NCBI GenBank assembly: GCA_030612725.1
Contig: JAUWNJ010000001.1
Coordinates: 62,001 to 126,000 of the forward strand
DNA length: 64,000 bases
Reading direction: 5' to 3'
Source of the DNA: Planctomycetales bacterium
Lineage (GTDB): Bacteria; Planctomycetota; Phycisphaerae; SM23-33
The notes beneath the pieces were generated by a model. The model searched no databases and was not told where the DNA came from. It saw only the letters and a list, made by a program, of their open reading frames with translations. The translations under genes and the position numbers were made by a program. Shown here piece by piece: positions 15,345 through 23,533 of this stretch (position 1 is the stretch's first letter; each line of letters begins with the position of its first letter).

Positions 15345-16835
15345 TCACTTCTTCCGCCAGATGGTGTGATCCTGCACATCCGAGATTTCGATCTCCATGT
15401 TACTAAGTTGGTTTCGGATTTCGTCTGCGCGGGCGAAGTTCTTGTCCTTTCGGGCGGCGTTGCGCTCGTCGATGAGTGATTCAATCTGCGATTCGTCGGC
15501 CTTGGTTATCTTCGCTTGCGGTTTCGCCATGAACAATCCCAGGATTTGACCGGTATTAACCAGCGTTACACCCGCTCCGGCGGCGAGTGTTTTGGCGGCC
15601 TCGTTGTCACGGGTTTCAAGTTGCGTTTGCTCGATGTATCGGTTAATCGCACCGGCCATTTCGTGCAGCGACGCTATCGCCCCGGCGGTGTTGAAGTCAT
15701 CGTCCATCACCTCGCCGAATCGAAGCCGATGTTGCAGAATTTCCTCGACAAAGGCTGCATCGGTGTCGCCGTCGGTCTGATCGGAGAGTTTTTCAATCGG
15801 TTTTCCGTCGCCATAGACATCCGCGCCGGTGGCGCGTTCGATGCGGTCGAAGAGGCGATAGAACGTCTCCAGGCTCTTGGCCGTCGCAGATAATTGCTCG
15901 TCGGAGAATTCCAGAGGGCGGCGGTAGTGCGTCGAGAGTACGAAGGCCCGGATGGTTTCGGGGGAAAAATCTTCCAGGAGTTCGGAAATCGTGCGGATGT
16001 TTCCGAGACTCTTGGACATTTTTTCCGAGCCGCCGGCAGCCTTGGTCTTTACCCGCGTCAGGCCGTTGTGCAACCAGTATTTAGCGAATGTTTTTCCGGT
16101 AGCGGATTCTGATTGTGCGATTTCGTTTTCGTGGTGCGGGAAAATCAGGTCCATCCCGCCGCCGTGGATGTCGAACGTCTCGCCGAGCAAATCCATGCTC
16201 ATCGCCGAGCACTCGATGTGCCAGCCGGGCCGGCCTCGACCCCAGGGCGAATCCCATCCCGGTTCGCCCTCTTTTGCGGACTTCCAGACGGCGAAGTCGG
16301 CGGGGTGGCGTTTGTTTTCACCGGAAAGGTTCCTCGATCCGTGCATTGCGTCCTCGACCCGTCGCCCGGAAAGTTTTCCGTAATCGGGCGAGGCCGTGTA
16401 ATCGAAATACACATCGCCGCCCACCACGTAGGCTGCACCGTTGTCTATCAGTTTCTGCACAAGTGCGATGATCTTGTCGATATTTTCCGTCGCTCGCGGG
16501 AAATGGTCCACACTGGTTACGCCGAGCGTTTCGAGGCATTTGAGGTAATCGGCCTCGACTTCGGCGGCGATTTCGGACATTTCTCTGCCTTGTTCGGCGG
16601 CTTCGGCGATAATCTTGTCGTCAACGTCGGTGATGTTGATTACGAGGGTAACCTTGTAGTCCTTGTAGGCGAGGTATCGTTTAATCGCGTCGAAGATGAT
16701 GGGGCCTACGGCGTGTCCGATGTGCGAGGGTTTATAGACCGTCGGCCCGCAGAGGTAGATTCCGACCTTGCCCGGTTTGACCGGCTCGAACAGTTCTTTG
16801 GTCCTCGTCAGCGTGTTATAGACTCTTAACGTCAT
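15345..16835 (-). CDS. cysS: Cysteine--tRNA ligase
   Basis: About 496 residues, normal family length. It charges tRNA-Cys with cysteine. The class I signature is PSHIGHA, preceded by the zinc-ligand CGP-T-VY; further zinc ligands lie in WHIECSAM and HGGGMDLIFPHHENE. The KMSKS loop is present verbatim. The start is ATG 16835 (MTLRVYNTLTRTKELF), directly adjacent to a heptamer array that fills the whole gap to ispF. The last 17 residues differ from the family consensus and a better match lies just downstream out of frame, so the C-terminal tail has been exchanged by tandem duplication. Likely in an operon with ispF. Confidence 0.96.
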   Translation of the reverse strand: MTLRVYNTLTRTKELFEPVKPGKVGIYLCGPTVYKPSHIGHAVGPIIFDAIKRYLAYKDYKVTLVINITDVDDKIIAEAAEQGREMSEIAAEVEADYLKCLETLGVTSVDHFPRATENIDKIIALVQKLIDNGAAYVVGGDVYFDYTASPDYGKLSGRRVEDAMHGSRNLSGENKRHPADFAVWKSAKEGEPGWDSPWGRGRPGWHIECSAMSMDLLGETFDIHGGGMDLIFPHHENEIAQSESATGKTFAKYWLHNGLTRVKTKAAGGSEKMSKSLGNIRTISELLEDFSPETIRAFVLSTHYRRPLEFSDEQLSATAKSLETFYRLFDRIERATGADVYGDGKPIEKLSDQTDGDTDAAFVEEILQHRLRFGEVMDDDFNTAGAIASLHEMAGAINRYIEQTQLETRDNEAAKTLAAGAGVTLVNTGQILGLFMAKPQAKITKADESQIESLIDERNAARKDKNFARADEIRNQLSNMEIEISDVQDHTIWRKK

Positions 16836-16837
16836 TT

Positions 16838-16872
16838 CAATTTCCAATTGTCAATTGTCAATTTCCAATTGT
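16838..16872. repeat. Heptamer array, CAATTGT type, between ispF and cysS
   Basis: Five units (CAATTTC, CAATTGT, CAATTGT, CAATTTC, CAATTGT) make up essentially the entire intergenic region, touching the ispF stop codon and ending 2 bases before the cysS start. The cysS ribosome site must therefore lie in the array or be absent. Confidence 0.85.
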
Positions 16873-17348
16873 TATATTTCTTCGAGCAGGACTACTGCGA
16901 AAGCGGCCAGTCCTTCGCCTGCGCCGATGAGGCCCATTCCCTCGGCGGTTTTGGCTTTGACGGAGACGACCGAAATATCCAGCCCCAGCAGGTCTGCGAT
17001 TCGCTCTCGCATGGGCATTTTATACTTGGTCAGTTTCGGCGCTTCGGCCACGATTGTTACGTCGCAGTTGACCACTTCCATGCCCATCTGCGCGATTTCG
17101 CCGAGGACATCGACGAGCATCACTCCGCTATCGGCGTTTTTGTTTTTCTTGGCGGTATCGGGGAAGAACTCTCCGATGTCGCCCAGCCCGGCGGCTCCGA
17201 GCATCGCGTCGATAACGGCGTGCAGTGCGGCGTCGGCGTCGCTGTGCCCAGCCAGGCCCCGATCGTGTTCTATGCGGACCCCACCCAGCATCAGCGGTTT
17301 GCCTTCGACGAAACGATGTGAATCAAATCCAAATCCTATTCTGTTCAT
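16872..17348 (-). CDS. ispF: 2-C-methyl-D-erythritol 2,4-cyclodiphosphate synthase
   Basis: About 158 residues, normal length. It forms the cyclodiphosphate in the non-mevalonate isoprenoid pathway. The metal site is GFGFDSHRF (Asp and His two apart; most homologues have D-V-H), with the third ligand in GHSDADAALHAVIDAMLGA. GDIGEFFPD and KAKTAEGMG match the substrate loops. The start is ATG 17348 because the family begins at MNRIGFGFDSH. It lies between the O-antigen ligase-like gene and cysS on the same strand; the isoprenoid product also feeds undecaprenyl carriers used by the upstream WecA-like enzyme, though that link is only inferred. Confidence 0.95.
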   Translation of the reverse strand: MNRIGFGFDSHRFVEGKPLMLGGVRIEHDRGLAGHSDADAALHAVIDAMLGAAGLGDIGEFFPDTAKKNKNADSGVMLVDVLGEIAQMGMEVVNCDVTIVAEAPKLTKYKMPMRERIADLLGLDISVVSVKAKTAEGMGLIGAGEGLAAFAVVLLEEI

Positions 17349-17410
17349 GTCAGGGAAGATAATACAAACAACGCCGAGCGGCAAGTGGATGTTAGGGTCG
17401 GCTTGTGAAT

Positions 17411-19705
17411 TTAACCGTCGTCGCTGCGACGACGGTTAATCCGCTTTTCCATCACGTCGAGTTTTTTTAGTTCCTCACTGGTCAGTCTCAGGTCGCTGAT
17501 GGTTGGGCGGGCGTGGTGGATTCGGCGGATTTCGTGTATCTGTTGCAGCACTTCGTCGCTCTTACCTGCCGACAGGAGCATCTCGGCGTACTCAAGGCGG
17601 AACCACATATTCATCGGGTCCAGTTTGACGGCTTTTGTCGCCATTTCCAAAGCCTCATCCCGATGGTCCGGTATGCCGCGCAGCGCCCGCACGAGGAGTC
17701 TGGCGTTTGAGAATGTCGGCGACCGGGACCAGGCTTCTTCGGCGCAGGCAACCGCCTTTGCGGGTCTTCCGCCGGCTGCGTATAGTTTGGCAAGGCCGGC
17801 CGGGGCGAAGGCGTCGAGCGGGTCGGCTTCGGCGGCGAGTTTCATATTCTCTATGGCTGACGCGATGCGCCCGTGAGAAATCGCTTCCTGTGCGGCGTGG
17901 ACATGTAGCGTTCTGACCTGCACAGGTCTCCACAACCATACTCCCGCTGCGACAAGCCCCGCTATCGCCAGAATTGCAACAGGTATTCGCATTTTACCGG
18001 CTGTAGCCTTGGCGAGGGCGGGGCTGACCATTGCGCCGGTGGTAATCCAGAAGACCGTGGCCGTTGCCGGCATCCAGAGTGTGTAGGTAACAAGGTTGTG
18101 CAGGATGAATCCTGCCAGTCCACAGACGACGGCTACGCGAAAGTACCCGTCGCTGATGAAATCCGCGCCCAGCGCCGACCCTGTCCACATCGCCGCCAGA
18201 AGACACACGGCAAAGATGCCGGCCGGTATCACGGCCTCAAGCATCAGCACATTCGGGTCCGTCGAGTCCATCCACGCCGCACGGACGGCAAAGACGACAA
18301 GGGACAGGAAAATACACCATCGTATCGCCTGTCGATTGGTTCCGATTGACGAGTCGGGTGGCACGGTCAAGCGGAACGAAGTGGAGCTTGTCCGTGTCGA
18401 AAACCCACCACGGCCAAGTTTCCGCTCCGCTTCAACTTGACCGTGCCACCCGGTTACGGCAACAAACATCCACACCAGTATCGCCAGATAGACCGCCGCA
18501 CCGATCGGGCCGTACTGGCAAGCAGCGTCCATGATGAGATTGTGCGGGCTTTTGGTGCTCTCGGCGGCTTCGGGCAGGCGGTGGCGGAGATACGCCTCGC
18601 CGAACCCTCCCGGACCCGTACCGAAAACGGGCTTTTCCTTGATGACGCCGGCTGACCCGACCCAGTATTCCCATCTAATCTGCATACTCAATCCGGGCAG
18701 GCTGCCGCGAAGGATACCCCATCCCGCTACCGTGCAGATTCCCGTCAGCATGACGGCAGCACAGGCTGCTAGAAGTTTCCGGCGGTGCCGTGCGAAGAAA
18801 TCCGACTTGTACATAATCATCATCGCCACAGCGACAGCGACAACGCCTGCTGCGATGCCGCCCTTGCTCCGCGTCAGGAACAATGCAACCAGGGACAGAA
18901 CGAACAGCCCGCCGGAGATTACTGCTGCCAGCGTCGGCAGATGTATCTCGCCCTTGCCCGGCGGAGCGTCCTTTCGGCTGCGCCTCGCCGACGCGAATTT
19001 TTCAATTGTCAACCCCGCCGCCGCCGACACCAGCAAAATCAGAAGCGACGCGAACACATTAGACAGGCCGAAATATCCCAGAGACGCCCTGTCGTCGATG
19101 CGTCTTTCAAACATCTTCGCCTGGGCCGTTCCGGGCGTGATTCCTACCTGGGCGAGTTGCTTTTCGGGATTTTCCCGAAAGGATTCAATCCGCTGCGGTA
19201 TTTCCCAGACCACTTCGGCGCAGGCCTTGGTTGCTATTGCGCCCGCCAGCGCGACGAGGACCACGACAACCATCCTCGCCCGCCCCGGCCTGCGGGCGAC
19301 AAGATACGCCATCGCCATCGCAGCCAGGAGAATGCCCGTCTGCTCAAACCATCCAATCAACGCGCCGCGGACATCCACAGCCCTTATCGCACCGATGAAC
19401 GTCCATACCGAGAAAACGAGAATCAACACGATAGGTATCAGTCCGCCAGAAAGGTATTTCCGCCGGATCGCCTGCGAGATTGTGCAAAGCACAACGCCCG
19501 CCAGCAGTATCATCGCGAATGTAACCCGCAGAAGTTCGTCCGGCGATTTATGGGGAACCTGTCCGTTGTCGGCAACGGCGAAGACAAGTTGCGAGGTGCG
19601 GAAAGGCATCTCGGCTACGAAAGGTCTGGCTGCCAGCACCGCCAGGATACAAATCATCGCAGCGCCTTCGAGGAGACGGGCGACGCGGTTTTCGTCGCCG
19701 GTCAT
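17411..19705 (-). CDS. O-antigen ligase/polymerase-like membrane protein with TPR tail
   Basis: A 764-residue protein with ten or more membrane helices in the Wzy/WaaL pattern and a large loop with GTGPGGFGEAYLRHR...SPHN, the conserved periplasmic segment of the family. About 150 C-terminal residues look like TPR helices (ASAIENMKLAAEADPLDAFA, KAVACAEEAW). The start overlaps the WecA-like gene by 4 bases (ATGA). About residue 420 a 32-residue segment is encoded by a 96-base inverted-repeat element (18357-18452) inserted in frame. A CGTCGTCG...CGACGACG hairpin (17412-17436) overlaps the stop codon. Probably ligates or polymerises lipid-linked glycans outside the inner membrane. Confidence 0.85.
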   Translation of the reverse strand: MTGDENRVARLLEGAAMICILAVLAARPFVAEMPFRTSQLVFAVADNGQVPHKSPDELLRVTFAMILLAGVVLCTISQAIRRKYLSGGLIPIVLILVFSVWTFIGAIRAVDVRGALIGWFEQTGILLAAMAMAYLVARRPGRARMVVVVLVALAGAIATKACAEVVWEIPQRIESFRENPEKQLAQVGITPGTAQAKMFERRIDDRASLGYFGLSNVFASLLILLVSAAAGLTIEKFASARRSRKDAPPGKGEIHLPTLAAVISGGLFVLSLVALFLTRSKGGIAAGVVAVAVAMMIMYKSDFFARHRRKLLAACAAVMLTGICTVAGWGILRGSLPGLSMQIRWEYWVGSAGVIKEKPVFGTGPGGFGEAYLRHRLPEAAESTKSPHNLIMDAACQYGPIGAAVYLAILVWMFVAVTGWHGQVEAERKLGRGGFSTRTSSTSFRLTVPPDSSIGTNRQAIRWCIFLSLVVFAVRAAWMDSTDPNVLMLEAVIPAGIFAVCLLAAMWTGSALGADFISDGYFRVAVVCGLAGFILHNLVTYTLWMPATATVFWITTGAMVSPALAKATAGKMRIPVAILAIAGLVAAGVWLWRPVQVRTLHVHAAQEAISHGRIASAIENMKLAAEADPLDAFAPAGLAKLYAAGGRPAKAVACAEEAWSRSPTFSNARLLVRALRGIPDHRDEALEMATKAVKLDPMNMWFRLEYAEMLLSAGKSDEVLQQIHEIRRIHHARPTISDLRLTSEELKKLDVMEKRINRRRSDDG
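17412..17436. terminator. Hairpin overlapping the O-antigen ligase stop codon
   Basis: An 11-bp perfect stem with a 3-base loop (AACCGTCGTCG...CGACGACGGTT). On the minus strand it forms at the very end of the coding sequence and includes the stop codon. No U-run follows, so it may slow termination or protect the message rather than end transcription. Confidence 0.4.
18357..18452. repeat. 96-bp inverted-repeat element inserted in frame in a coding gene
   Basis: Perfect 16-bp arms GGGTGGCACGGTCAAG (18357-18372) and complement (18437-18452), with additional pairing of AAGCGGA and TTCCGCT words inside. The length is exactly 32 codons, so the host reading frame (O-antigen ligase-like) is kept and the element is translated as a basic Ser/Thr-rich stretch in a loop between membrane helices. 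Confidence 0.75.
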
Positions 19706-20796
19706 GGTTTGCCCCTGCCATCGGCGGATTCGAGCAAGGCGATAATCGACACGATACCGACCGTCTGGGCGAAAACCAGTATCGCGCCGGTTTGGTTGAC
19801 GTGAGGGAGCAGCGACGCGCCGGCGGCCGTCGCAGCCGTGGCTAGATAGATCGTCATAACCGCCTTGCGCTGACTCATCCCGCGCCCCAGCAGACGATGC
19901 GAAAAATGCCGCTGGTCGCCGATCATCGGATTGCGACGATTGCGAATACGAATCAGCACCACGCTGAGAGTGTCGTACAACGGAACCGCCAGGAGCACCA
20001 CCGGAACGAAGACGCTGTAATACACGCCACTAGGCCCGCCGTGATAGTACGTCGTCAGTATACTCAGCACGCCCAGCATGAAACCGAGCACCAGCGAACC
20101 GGAATCGCCCATGAAAATCTTCGCCGGCGGGAAATTGAATACCAGAAACCCCAGCGACGCGCCCAACAGCAGGCAAAGCCAACCGGCGACGAACCATTGC
20201 CCCGATGCCGCCGCCGCGGTAAGCAATGCCGCAGAACATATCGCCGCCACACCGGCAGAAAGCCCGTCGATATTGTCCAGAAAATTGAATGCGTTGGTAA
20301 TCAGCACCAGCCACAATATGCTGGCGATACTGCTGAAAGGTTCACCGACCATCTCCAGCAAACGGAGACCGCCTATGAATACGACCGCACAGGCTACGAT
20401 AATCTGGGCGGCGAGTTTCAGCCACGGACCAAGTCGCTTGCGATCGTCTATCAGTCCGACGACGTGCAGAAGCACGCATCCAGCCAGGATTACCATCGCA
20501 AGCGGTGTTTTTGCGACAGCGCCGGCGATATGGACAGACAATTCTTTCGGAAGCCAGTCCGGTGCGCCCGCAACCGACCAGACCCGCGCAAGGACCATCG
20601 CCAGAATGCTCGGAATAAGTATCGCCGCGGTAATGGCCACACCGCCCAGAAGCGGCGTCGGCTTGCGATGCAGGCGGTCCCGTCCGGGCTGGTCGATAAA
20701 ACCCAGCGACAGGGCGAGTTTCCGCATCATTACCGTCCCGATAAGAGACAGGACAAAGGCCAGGCCCACGGCGGCTGCTGCGGAAAGTTCTATCAT
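19702..20796 (-). CDS. Undecaprenyl-phosphate sugar-1-phosphate transferase (WecA-like)
   Basis: A 364-residue polytopic protein of the MraY/WecA family. Conserved cytoplasmic loops are visible: D-D-R in LIDDRKRLGPW, NAFNFLDNIDGLSAG (catalytic Asp and nucleophile region), FMGDSGSL, and QRHFSHRLL (the HIHH-type loop). It should transfer GlcNAc-1-P or another HexNAc-1-P from a UDP-sugar to undecaprenyl phosphate to start a surface glycan; the absence of MraY-specific features and the O-antigen ligase neighbour favour the WecA branch. Overlaps its neighbours by 4 bases on both sides, a tight operon. Confidence 0.92.
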   Translation of the reverse strand: MIELSAAAAVGLAFVLSLIGTVMMRKLALSLGFIDQPGRDRLHRKPTPLLGGVAITAAILIPSILAMVLARVWSVAGAPDWLPKELSVHIAGAVAKTPLAMVILAGCVLLHVVGLIDDRKRLGPWLKLAAQIIVACAVVFIGGLRLLEMVGEPFSSIASILWLVLITNAFNFLDNIDGLSAGVAAICSAALLTAAAASGQWFVAGWLCLLLGASLGFLVFNFPPAKIFMGDSGSLVLGFMLGVLSILTTYYHGGPSGVYYSVFVPVVLLAVPLYDTLSVVLIRIRNRRNPMIGDQRHFSHRLLGRGMSQRKAVMTIYLATAATAAGASLLPHVNQTGAILVFAQTVGIVSIIALLESADGRGKP

Positions 20797-21332
20797 TTAG
20801 TATGTCCTTTTCGTCCCAACTTCGCCCGGAGTGCGTTCCGCGCCTTCGTCAGGAAATTATCATAACGCCCCGATGCGTAATCGGGGAATGTATAAGGCTG
20901 CGAAACCCACCGGCCCCGAACGTACATCAGCGTTACCTCGGCGTATATACCGTCCGAAAGATATATACGATGGGAAAAATCCTTTGTGCTGGCGAGAATG
21001 AGTTTGCTTTCGGTGATGTATCCCGGATCGAGATTGACTTTGCGATTCGGTCCTTCGGCGAAGTTGTCTTCAATGTCGTTGGTTATTCTTTTAATAGCGA
21101 CGATTTCTTCCGGGTCGATGAGTTTCTTCAGCGCGACGAACTGCCGAAGCAGACCCGTTCCCATTTCCTCGTCGTAGTAATGCGTGAAGTCGAACTCCAT
21201 CACCTCGCCGACCAGGTCGATCGGCCCGAATTCCCTTTCGAGGCGCCCAGCCGCTTCGGCGAGAATCTCCCTGCTTCCGGAGATCATCCCGGAAATCAGT
21301 TTGACTTCTTCAGGAGTAGTTATCGCGCCCAT
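20793..21332 (-). CDS. DUF4416-family protein
   Basis: About 179 residues. It matches the DUF4416 pattern: the opening P-E-x-VKLISGM, the EFDFTHYY-x-x-EMG motif, FVALKKLIDPEEI, then NRKVNLDPGYI and KLILASTKDF, SHRIYL-x-DGIYAEVTL and the Y-x-FPDYAS end. No function is established for this family. Start taken at ATG 21332 (MGAITTPEE); a longer frame would translate the heptamer array 5' of it. Overlaps the WecA-like gene by 4 bases. Family call strong. Confidence 0.85.
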   Translation of the reverse strand: MGAITTPEEVKLISGMISGSREILAEAAGRLEREFGPIDLVGEVMEFDFTHYYDEEMGTGLLRQFVALKKLIDPEEIVAIKRITNDIEDNFAEGPNRKVNLDPGYITESKLILASTKDFSHRIYLSDGIYAEVTLMYVRGRWVSQPYTFPDYASGRYDNFLTKARNALRAKLGRKGHTK

Positions 21333-21340
21333 GACGAAAG

Positions 21341-21375
21341 CAATTGTCAATTGCCGATTGCCAATTGTCAATTTA
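21341..21375. repeat. Heptamer array, CAATTGT type, between the BatA-like and DUF4416 genes
   Basis: Five units (CAATTGT, CAATTGC, CGATTGC, CAATTGT, CAATTTA). The array covers nearly all of the gap between the stop of the upstream gene and the DUF4416 start, the same arrangement as at ispF/cysS. Confidence 0.85.
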
Positions 21376-21376
21376 G

Positions 21377-23533
21377 TTACGCCGCCAGGGATGGGTTCAG
21401 GTGGGCGGGGGTTGGTTTGTCGCCGCGTCGGAAGCGGTTGGCGACGACGGCTTCGATTACCAGCAGGAGTATTACAACGGCCAGGAGTCGGTCCCAGAGG
21501 TTGTCTCCGGCGGCTGCTTCGGCTGCGGATTTATGAACGTCATCCAGCGTCCCGCCGAAATAGACACCCACCCCGTCATTTTGCGATTTTATCGCTTCGG
21601 CCATAGCCTCAGGTGCGATAGCGGATAAATCGCTTTCGACGCCGGCGGGATTAATGGCGAACGCGCCGGCAGGACCGTTAGCGGCGACCTCCCAACGATA
21701 GATACCGGGCTGATTCGTTTTTGTGAACACCGCCTCCGAACTGTCGCTGATCGTAAGGACCTCGATAGAGCCGTCAGGCGTCGTAACATTCACAGCCGAC
21801 TTACCGGTAACGCCCTCGCCGAAGCGAATCGTAACGGCAGAACCGGCGCTGAAGGTGTTGTCGGCTCCGAGATGTTCAGCCGAGGCGAAGCATATCCGCG
21901 TTACCATCGGAAGCAGCAGGTTTGTAGTGGCGAGGTTATTCCATTCCCGCCCGGCGGTGGTGGTCGCCAGAATGACCCGCCCGGACCCGAAATTCCTGGC
22001 CAAGAGAATCGGATCGCCGGCCGGTGATGAAAGGACGGTTTCATGGTCCCCGATAAGGCGCTCCATGCGGTAGTATCGCTGGATGATGACTTCACGATAA
22101 TCGGCGGGCGTTTCGTACAGCCCTTCCAGATACGGATGGCGAAGGTTTTTGACCGCGCGGAGTCCCTGGGCCTCCATACCGACCTGTCCGATGGCTTGAG
22201 CGATCCGACCGGGAAGCATACCGGCGAAACGTTCGTTGTAATTTGATGTCTTAACGGTCGGACCGAGGAAGAAGACGGCCGAACCCCCGCTCCGCACGAA
22301 CTCGACCACGGCGGCGGCCTGGTCTGCGGTGAATTCCGGAACATCGGCGAAGAAAACCACCTGCGCGCCGGTCAGGGAGTCGGCGTCGAACCGATTGGAC
22401 ATCACCGTCCGTCGTCGAATGGACCAGACATCGACTGAATCCAGCGCCGCTGTAAGGGTATGGGACGACGCAGCCGGGTTATAACCGGCGACTCGACCGC
22501 TTCCGGCGACGAGTAGCGCGCGGATTTCGCCTCCGATACGAAGGCTGAAGCGGCGGACGTTATCAACGGTAAGGTCGTCTGCCTCCCTGATAGCGATCTG
22601 GCCGACGTGGACGCCCGGCTCGCCGAAAGCGTGGACGAATTGCACGTCTGTCCCGGACGGGGTGTCGTTTTTGGCGGCGGGCAGGATTTTTCGCACCGGT
22701 TCACCGACTTCGGCTCCATCGACCTGAAGCCAGACGTGCGCTTCCTTATCCGTGGCGGAGGAATTAATCAATGTAGCGGTGAATTTCATTTCCCGTCCGG
22801 CGATCCGGCTTCCGGTAATCTTCATCTTCTCGATCCCGACGTTGACCGCTTTGACGCCGCCGGAGCAGTCCACCAGCATCAGAGGCACATCGGCGGTATC
22901 ATATTTGACCGGATTTCCAAAACTTATCCGCTGCATGTCGGAGAAGATGTAAATCGCCTTCTGCGGGGCGGTGCTGTTCTTCAGCAGCGCCAGCGCCTCC
23001 CTGACGCATTCAGACATATCGGCCCGGGCCGCCGACAGACTCGCCTGCGAAAGTTTCTGCCGATGGACTTCAAGGTCGCTCCGCAGATTTTCGGGACGGT
23101 CGGATGAGTTGGTCAGTATCAAAGCCGCCGCTGAGGGTCTGTCGGCTCCGCCGAGGAGTTTGGACGCTTCGCGCCGCGCCACATCCAAACGCGACTCGCC
23201 GCCTCGACCGACGCCCATCGAATAGGAGTTATCGACGATAATCACAGCGGCGAAACGCTTGTCCGAGAAGAAACCGGAAGTCGATTTCAGGATGGGTTCA
23301 GCCAGCGCCATCGCCAGTAGCGCCAGTAGCGCCGAGCGTATCAGCAGCAGAAGCCAATGCTCCAGGCGCCGTCGGCGGGCGGTCTTTTCCATACCCATTT
23401 TCAGGAACCGCAGCGTCGGAAAATACTCCTGCGGCGCTCGCACCGACGCGAGAAGGTGCAACACCAGCGGTATCGCCGCAGCCGCCAGACCCAGCAGCAA
23501 CCATCCCGTTACGAATGTAATCGCCAGCGTCAT
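21377..23533 (-). CDS. BatA-like membrane protein with von Willebrand A domain
   Basis: A 718-residue protein. Residues about 1-85 are the BatA N-terminal module: a first helix, HLLASVRAPQEYFPTLRFLKM, then RRRRLEHWLLLLIRSALLALL. A VWA domain follows with the MIDAS start VDNSYSMG and later FSDMQR. The middle carries Ig-like and GATase-like segments (VVFFADVPEFTADQAAAVVEFV), with a final membrane helix near the C-terminus (LLAVVILLLVIEAVVANRF). In planctomycetes such genes sit with MoxR and DUF58 genes, thought to form a chaperone/metal-insertion-like envelope complex. It overlaps the DUF58 gene by 4 bases. Confidence 0.85.
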   Translation of the reverse strand: MTLAITFVTGWLLLGLAAAAIPLVLHLLASVRAPQEYFPTLRFLKMGMEKTARRRRLEHWLLLLIRSALLALLAMALAEPILKSTSGFFSDKRFAAVIIVDNSYSMGVGRGGESRLDVARREASKLLGGADRPSAAALILTNSSDRPENLRSDLEVHRQKLSQASLSAARADMSECVREALALLKNSTAPQKAIYIFSDMQRISFGNPVKYDTADVPLMLVDCSGGVKAVNVGIEKMKITGSRIAGREMKFTATLINSSATDKEAHVWLQVDGAEVGEPVRKILPAAKNDTPSGTDVQFVHAFGEPGVHVGQIAIREADDLTVDNVRRFSLRIGGEIRALLVAGSGRVAGYNPAASSHTLTAALDSVDVWSIRRRTVMSNRFDADSLTGAQVVFFADVPEFTADQAAAVVEFVRSGGSAVFFLGPTVKTSNYNERFAGMLPGRIAQAIGQVGMEAQGLRAVKNLRHPYLEGLYETPADYREVIIQRYYRMERLIGDHETVLSSPAGDPILLARNFGSGRVILATTTAGREWNNLATTNLLLPMVTRICFASAEHLGADNTFSAGSAVTIRFGEGVTGKSAVNVTTPDGSIEVLTISDSSEAVFTKTNQPGIYRWEVAANGPAGAFAINPAGVESDLSAIAPEAMAEAIKSQNDGVGVYFGGTLDDVHKSAAEAAAGDNLWDRLLAVVILLLVIEAVVANRFRRGDKPTPAHLNPSLAA

